DNA of 64,000 bases from positions 18,709,142-18,773,141 of the forward strand of contig OZ034975.1 of assembly GCA_964030785.1 (NCBI GenBank), read 5' to 3'. Below, in pieces: positions 59,025 through 64,000 of the stretch. A program made the translations under genes and the position numbers. The notes under the pieces were generated by a model. The model saw nothing but the letters and a program-made list of their open reading frames with translations, searched no databases and was not told where the DNA came from. Source of the DNA: Siderastrea siderea. Its lineage: Eukaryota > Cnidaria > Anthozoa > Scleractinia > Rhizangiidae. Position 1 is the first letter of the stretch. The number at the start of each line of letters is the position of its first letter.

Positions 59025-59574
59025 GTATTGATGTTGGGTTATTGCGAACCATAGTGAAATGGCCCTTTCAATTTCTCAGTTGGTTTTGTTTTGTTTTTTT
59101 TTCGCGTTAACTTCCATCGCAATAATTGTTCTTATTCTTATTGAGAGCTGAGGACAGCTCTGTCTAAGGAGGGAGAATTTGTTCAACGATAAAAGTCGTC
59201 AGCGATGAAAAATATTTACAGCGCATTTATTTTAAGTTGAAATGGTTAAGGGAGTTTTATTTGGTGTTGGGAACCCATACAGTTAATGTCTTATTGATGG
59301 TGAATATTCTATACTAGGGGATAAAATATTTAAAAAGTTTAACGGTTCGTCCTCTAATATTGTGCATTTAACTTAGTACTGATCTTAACACTGACCAAAC
59401 GCTGTTTTCTCTTAGTGGAAATTTGGTGCAAGCAGGTGTTCTGTTTTAAGTTGTTGCTTGGAAACGAACCTTTAAGTAAAATATTTTTGGTAATTGTTTT
59501 TTCTAGATTATTTACGTTAAAAACATATTGTATTTTGCTGGTTCGACCTCTAGTTTAACTTTCTCAGGTATAGC
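59025..59574 (+). repeat. Repeat X-Y, copy C
   Basis: X begins GGTGTATTGATGTTGGGTTA; Y begins near 59,186 and ends TTAACTTTCTCAGG. It is less similar to A and B than they are to each other. Confidence 0.85.
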
Positions 59575-60018
59575 AGCGCTAAAGTCGTGCTATCGAAGAT
59601 GGACATCATGTTTGGAAGCCTTCATTCCACATCCTGTTTAGTCCTCAATCATCTGATTATCTTAGGAAAATATTTTTTTACGTCAATGCTTTAAGTAGTC
59701 GGTAGTAGATACCATTTTTCTGACCTTTTCTCTCTCTTATAAGCGATAAGCTTGGCCTAGAGAAATACATCGCTGCGACATCAAATCAAGAAGATAAGCT
59801 TTTGAAAAAGTGGAATTCGTTTCCTTTCTTTTAGTACGCCTCCTCCTTGTAAATGCTTGTGCCGCGTTTAATGTAGTATAATAAATGTAAGTTAGTTGTT
59901 CTCAGCTGTCAAGGGTAAATTAGTTTATTTGTAACGTGTTGAGTATACAATAAGTGCGAATTGTAAATGTAACCTGTTGTTAGGAATGAAAATAAATGTG
60001 GATCAATTAAAAAAAAAG
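59575..60018 (+). other. Insert ending in AATAAA and poly(A)
   Basis: 444 bp found once, between repeat copies C and D. It follows TTTCTCAG, a possible acceptor, and ends with ATGAAAATAAATGTGG and nine A at 60,009-60,017. It may be a retroposed transcript end or the 3' terminal exon of a plus-strand gene. Another AATAAA lies near 59,880. No coding frame is recognised. Confidence 0.45.
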
Positions 60019-60230
60019 ATGTTCTGTTTTAAGTTGTCGCTCGGAAACGAGCCTTTGAGTAAAGTATGCTTGGTAATTGTTTTTTCTAGATTATTTACAT
60101 TAAAACTATATTGTATTTTGCTGGTTTGACCTCTAGTTCAACTTTCTCTGGTATTAGCCTGGATATAGTTTTCTTCTTGTTTCCTTTTGTCGTTTTTATG
60201 TTAAAATTGCACCGTGTTTCTCACCAAATT
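60019..60230 (+). repeat. Repeat Y-Z, copy D (truncated)
   Basis: Starts inside Y at GATGTTCTGTTTTAAGTTGT and continues through Z (TTTTGTCGTTTTTATGTTAA). Confidence 0.8.
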
Positions 60231-61953
60231 TATTCAGCCGATTTCTACTTTAAATCAATTATTTGCTCGCAAATAAAATAGTTATGTCGTTTGCTCGTTG
60301 CTACCATAATGACCGTTATTACTCTGTTACGCAATGTTAAATAAGGGGGGCAATTATTGCACCCCCCCTTCTGCACTGTGTAAAGGAGGCGAACATCTGG
60401 CAATCAGTTATATTGTTCTTTGTCTGGAGACAAGCAGCATCAAGTTTTCAAGTGTCTTTCTTCCCTGTTTCCTCGTTGGTTTTTTTTGTAGGATTTTATC
60501 CGCTTCTAGGGGTCATTACCCTGTTTATTCCACTCTTTTGATAACTCCAAATAGTGGTCCGGGGCTCATTCTTAGGCACAAGTTTTCTCCCCGTCTAGCT
60601 GCTTGAGAGCTTGCGGCACACCCACTTTACCTCCCTTCAGATTTCAATGGGCCAACAACCTACAAAGTGCTTATCCTAGGCCATTCCTTCGTCAAGCGAC
60701 TTAAGAGCCATTTTCTGAGAATATAGAGAATCGAAAGACACTCACGAAAAATCGATTTTTTTTTTATTTTGCCAAAACATCCCTTTGGGTAAGCTAACTC
60801 AAGAAAAAATAATCCAAAATTCTAACGAGTTATTTAACGGACGAAAATTTAAAAAGTTCGAAAAATGCACAAAATGGCGGTTTTAGGGTCTCCAAACGGG
60901 TCAAATTCTCACTCAACTTTAGAAAGCCCGTGAGAGCGTAAAAAAGACTCTTTTAAACGTAACAAACCAAGAACATTAATGAACCTTTTTACTTAAAAAC
61001 TATGTAATGAATTTGCCCATGCTTGGTTTCGAACATTTTCAAGCGGCTTTCTTATCGAGCCGCTCTTAACCTCGTTTATCACAAGGTAAAATGAAGGTCA
61101 ACTTCGACCGCTTAAAACGGCAGCTGGTATGTATCGTTCAAAGATTAAGACTTCACAGAAAGAAAGTTCTGTCATTGTACTTTTAACCAGGAAAGATACA
61201 GCTTTGGGAATTAAATACTTCTCCGTCAGTAAATTGTTACTGTTTAGTGATCTGAGAATTATATGCAAGTTACAGATTTAATTCCTGGAATACTGCTAAC
61301 AATTACAAAGGTCGTTAAAGATAGGCTTACCATTAGTTACACACACACGCCCAATGTTTTTCCTGATCAGCCTTGGTCGGTATTTTGGTTTTTGTCGACT
61401 AATTTTCTCAATTTCAATTTTTTTCTCGGCATACAATTTGCTGTAATCACATCCGCAGCACCGTTATGCTAGATTTACAAATTGATTGTGGACTCGATAA
61501 ACTGAATGCAGCTTACATTTTTGCCCCCTCATATTAATGCTAGGATTGACTGTGACTCAAACTTCTAGCAAACGCAACGCTGTATCTAAGCTGGAAAAGC
61601 AATCCAGTTTGCAAGGGAGATAGGCAAGCCACTTACCCAGGTTACACGGTTTTTTATTTATTTATTTTTATTTCATGATTGTTGGTAGACCATTCTACTT
61701 TGGGTGGATTAATTTGCAGCATACGCGTATACTCCTCGCATTCTTAAGGTTACTCCGGACCTTCGCGGGTGTCCTCGGGGAAAAAATTCGTATGCGCGCC
61801 GTTTTAAAGGAAAACACGGCAAACTATACATCGTTGGAAAGCTTAATAAATGTAGATTTCGAAAAAAACTATAAATTGCCAGTTTCTTCAATTTCGCGAA
61901 AGAAAATCGCAAAAAACCATGAAAATGACCGTGTGTCATTCAATTGAATTAAC
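60231..61953. other. No confident gene
   Basis: The only suggestive item is ATGAAGGTCAACTTCGACCG at about 61,091, which reads MKVNFDRLKRQL and meets GTATGT, a possible donor; no second exon was found. The rest is AT-rich, with TTTATTTATTTATTT near 61,655. Confidence 0.3.
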
Positions 61954-62145
61954 TGTCGCGACTGAACATTGACATTTCATATTTTCATTGTTTTTTACGC
62001 ATTGCATGCCTATCAATTGTCACGTGATAAGCAGTTTAGTAGCCACCTCGTGGTTGTCGCCATGTTGTGAAACTTGTGAAATAAATGGATGGTTTACGGC
62101 AATTTACAGTCCTCGTTTTGGTTGTGTTGGATGTTTGAAGCGACA
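61954..62145 (+). repeat. Putative 5' LTR of a BEL/Pao-type retrotransposon
   Basis: Starts TGTCGC and ends GCGACA, the usual TG...CA with a 6-bp inverted end. It contains AATAAA at 62,080-62,085 and is followed 7 bp later by a primer-site-like TGG. The length of 192 bp is short but acceptable. The 3' LTR is outside the window, so boundaries and target duplication cannot be checked. Confidence 0.55.
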
Positions 62146-62152
62146 GTTTTTC

Positions 62153-62170
62153 TGGTCCTTCGACGACGGA
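62153..62170 (+). other. Putative tRNA primer binding site
   Basis: TGGTCCTTCGACGACGGA begins with TGG, complementary to the CCA end of a tRNA, and sits just after the LTR and before the gag frame. Confidence 0.45.
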
Positions 62171-62217
62171 TGTTAACCAGTGGAGAAAATCGTGGTATTG
62201 GTGAACATTTTGTGGAA

Positions 62218-64000
62218 ATGGAAAGAAACTTGATCGAATTTGGCGATCACGTGGATCAACCATCGCACAGCATGGATGTGGAAAACGTGCAGTCGACGGA
62301 GGTGAGTCAACCGGTGAACTTAACATTGAAAAATAAGAGGTCTACAGTTAAAAGAAAGATTACCATTCATTTGAAAAGTTTGGCAGCTTTGATAGAACAG
62401 TGTGGTAGTAAAACTCGCATCAATCGAATTATGGCTGGCTTGAGGTCATGTTTACAACAAGCTGAGGAGTTAAACGTTCAATATTTGTCGTTTGTACCCG
62501 AGATTGAACACGATAAAGTACTTGAATGGTATGATTTTGAGTTTGCTCGAGTTAACGAGGCATTAGATGAAGCAGTGGTCCATTTAGAGGAGCGTGCGAG
62601 CGAAAAAGCGTCAGTAGTGAGTTCGAATGTTAGTCGTAAATCCAAGGCTTCGCACAAGAGTGGAAAGGATCCAATTTCAGTTCAGCTAAAGCAAAAGCAG
62701 CAGCGGCTCAGGCATACGTTAGAAAGCAAAAGGAAATTGCAAAGGAAAAATTGCGAGAGATTGAAAGTCAAGCAGAGCTGCAAAGGAAATTGTTGAAATC
62801 TAAGGAAGAAGCAGAGAGAGTGCGATTGGAAGCAGAACTTGAACTAGAGAAACAACGTTCGATCTCTGAAGAAGCGCAAAAAACAAGGGAACTGGAACTG
62901 GAAGTAATTCGTTTGGAAGTCGAAGCTAAAGCTTTGGGAAAAGAAGCTCATGATCCTGATAACTTACAAGAAAGGCTTAAAGATTTTGAAGATGAAGAGA
63001 CTATTCCAGCTAGTCACGATCAGGAAAATGATAAAGCGATCAAGCCTGATGAGGTACCTGAAAATCCCATGACATCAGATGTTGCTTACATGTCAACTTC
63101 AACTCCTAAGCCAGGAACCAAGCATCAGCAGTTGAAAGTAAAGTTTGAAGACAAAGAAGAAGCCTCTAATAAAGGATTGCATGTTGAAACGCCTGCAAAC
63201 ACAATTATTTTACGATCATCCCTGGATTCGTTGCCAAAATTGAAGCTTGATTCATTCGATGGGGATCCAATTCGTTGGAGTGATTGGATTTCGATGTTCC
63301 ATTCTATTATTGATGATGCAGATATTTCCTACAATGCAAAGATGCAGCATCTACAGAATGCAGTTGTTGGTAGAGCAAAGGAGGCAATAGAAGGCTATGG
63401 TTATAGTGGAGAGCTCTATGCAGAAGCCCTTGAGAAATTGGAATCAAGATTTGGGAAGTCCCACATTGTTGTCAAAGCTCACTTGAATCGCCTGCGGAAA
63501 TGGGGCAAACTTAGTGACGATCGTCTACACGAAGTGCGACGTTTCTCAGATGTCATCTCAACCGCTGTTAAAACCTTTAAGCGCCTCGGTTACACTAGCG
63601 ATTTACAGGCTGCAAACAACTTGAACATGGTTGTTGACAAGCTTCCTCATTCCCTCTGTGTCAAGTGGAAAGAGTACAGGAGAGATAAAGAGCTGAAGCA
63701 TGCAAATCTTCTGGACTTTGAGAAGTGGATTGAAGTGCAAGCAGAAGTGCATGTTGATTTTGGCGCCCGGACAAGCAAGCAACCTTTTGTCCCACCTGAT
63801 CATAAGTCAAAGGGAAAACATCCTGGTAGTACAGTAGTCTTCAGTGCAGTAACACCCCCCTCGATGGGTGGCAACGCCTCTGGAGGTTCTCCACGTTTCA
63901 GTCAAAGTGGCCAGTTTACTTTACCTCCATGTGTGGTGGGCGACAGAAAAAATCACAAGCTACACAGTTGTCCCAAATTTAAGGAGTTGTCTGTTCAGGA
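62218..64000 (+). pseudogene. BEL/Pao retrotransposon gag region (DUF1759-type), frameshifted, continues past the window
   Basis: The first frame, from a methionine at 62,218 (62,170 is an alternative), runs to a stop at 62,796. It has an N-terminal helical region (ALIEQCG, then ELNVQYLSFV). Near 62,680-62,705 the sensible reading passes into another frame, which continues open to the window edge: a charged coiled coil (about 62,700-62,960), a linker, then the DUF1759 block LPKLKLDSFDGDPIRWSDW with QNAVVGRAKEAI and a zinc-knuckle position followed by SCPKFKELSVQ. The knuckle at 63,930-63,971 has C-x2-G-x4-H-x4-C, so the second cysteine is replaced by glycine. The shift and the lost ligand suggest a decayed copy. 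Protease, reverse transcriptase and integrase would lie beyond position 64,000. Confidence 0.75.

Noticed and set aside
58627..59054. Four overlapping short frames on both strands
   Set aside because: All lie in the palindromic MITE at 58,691-58,955 and mirror each other.
61091..61126. Possible first exon MKVNFDRLKRQL followed by GTATGT
   Set aside because: No second exon in a compatible phase was found and the peptide is not recognised.
1..64000. tRNA, rRNA or core histone genes
   Set aside because: None was recognised. The histone-type stem-loops prompted a look for core histone coding sequence nearby, and none was found in the window.

Overview
The window looks like nuclear DNA of an animal, most probably an anthozoan cnidarian (coral or sea anemone). 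The evidence is spliced genes with GT-AG introns, metazoan-type families (a vesicular amino-acid transporter, BEL/Pao, Penelope-like and LINE remnants), a histone-type mRNA 3' stem-loop, and many short palindromic elements of the kind familiar from coral genomes. The species cannot be named from the sequence alone.

Positions 1-19,900 are a rearranged, repeat-rich block. It holds four copies of a small intronless chromodomain gene: two intact 195-codon copies in a large inverted repeat (arms about 400-2262 and 7933-9795), and two copies in a 1344-bp tandem duplication that share one nonsense mutation. Where the downstream flank survives (copies 1, 3 and 4), the stop codon is followed after 25 nt by a canonical histone-type stem-loop, GGCTCTTTTCAGAGCC or a close variant. 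The promoter has three CCAAT boxes and a TATA-like box close to the ATG. The gene is therefore built like a replication-dependent histone gene although it encodes a chromodomain protein; this is the most interesting signal in the window. At 14,077-17,853 lies a three-exon gene for a P-loop NTPase plus restriction-endonuclease-like protein resembling the Crinkler/RHS-type (CR) family. A 716-bp inverted repeat pair (3487-4202 and 18,086-18,801) encloses it.

Positions about 18,800-42,640 are almost pure satellite DNA, and outlying blocks of the same satellite occur from 1400 onward. Monomers are 93 or 102 bp, each with an ACCCATGGGT core, arranged in variable higher-order units of about 0.8-1.8 kb. 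The array changes strand repeatedly and has a palindrome centred near 34,986. Because both periods are multiples of three, the array makes many spurious open frames.

Positions 42,640-64,000 are ordinary gene-poor, transposon-rich DNA: a Penelope-like fragment at the satellite edge, a possible N-terminal exon of a DUF3504/ZMYM-like protein, a VGAT/SLC32-like transporter on the minus strand broken by a one-base shift in a G7 run, a 58-bp minisatellite whose units each carry two small hairpins, and a complete 2349-bp non-autonomous DNA transposon with perfect 17-bp terminal inverted repeats and an exact 8-bp target duplication. A partly tandem 555-bp repeat family follows, and the window ends in the 5' part of a BEL/Pao-type LTR retrotransposon (LTR, primer site, gag). 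Apart from the four chromodomain copies, no functional linkage between the genes is evident.
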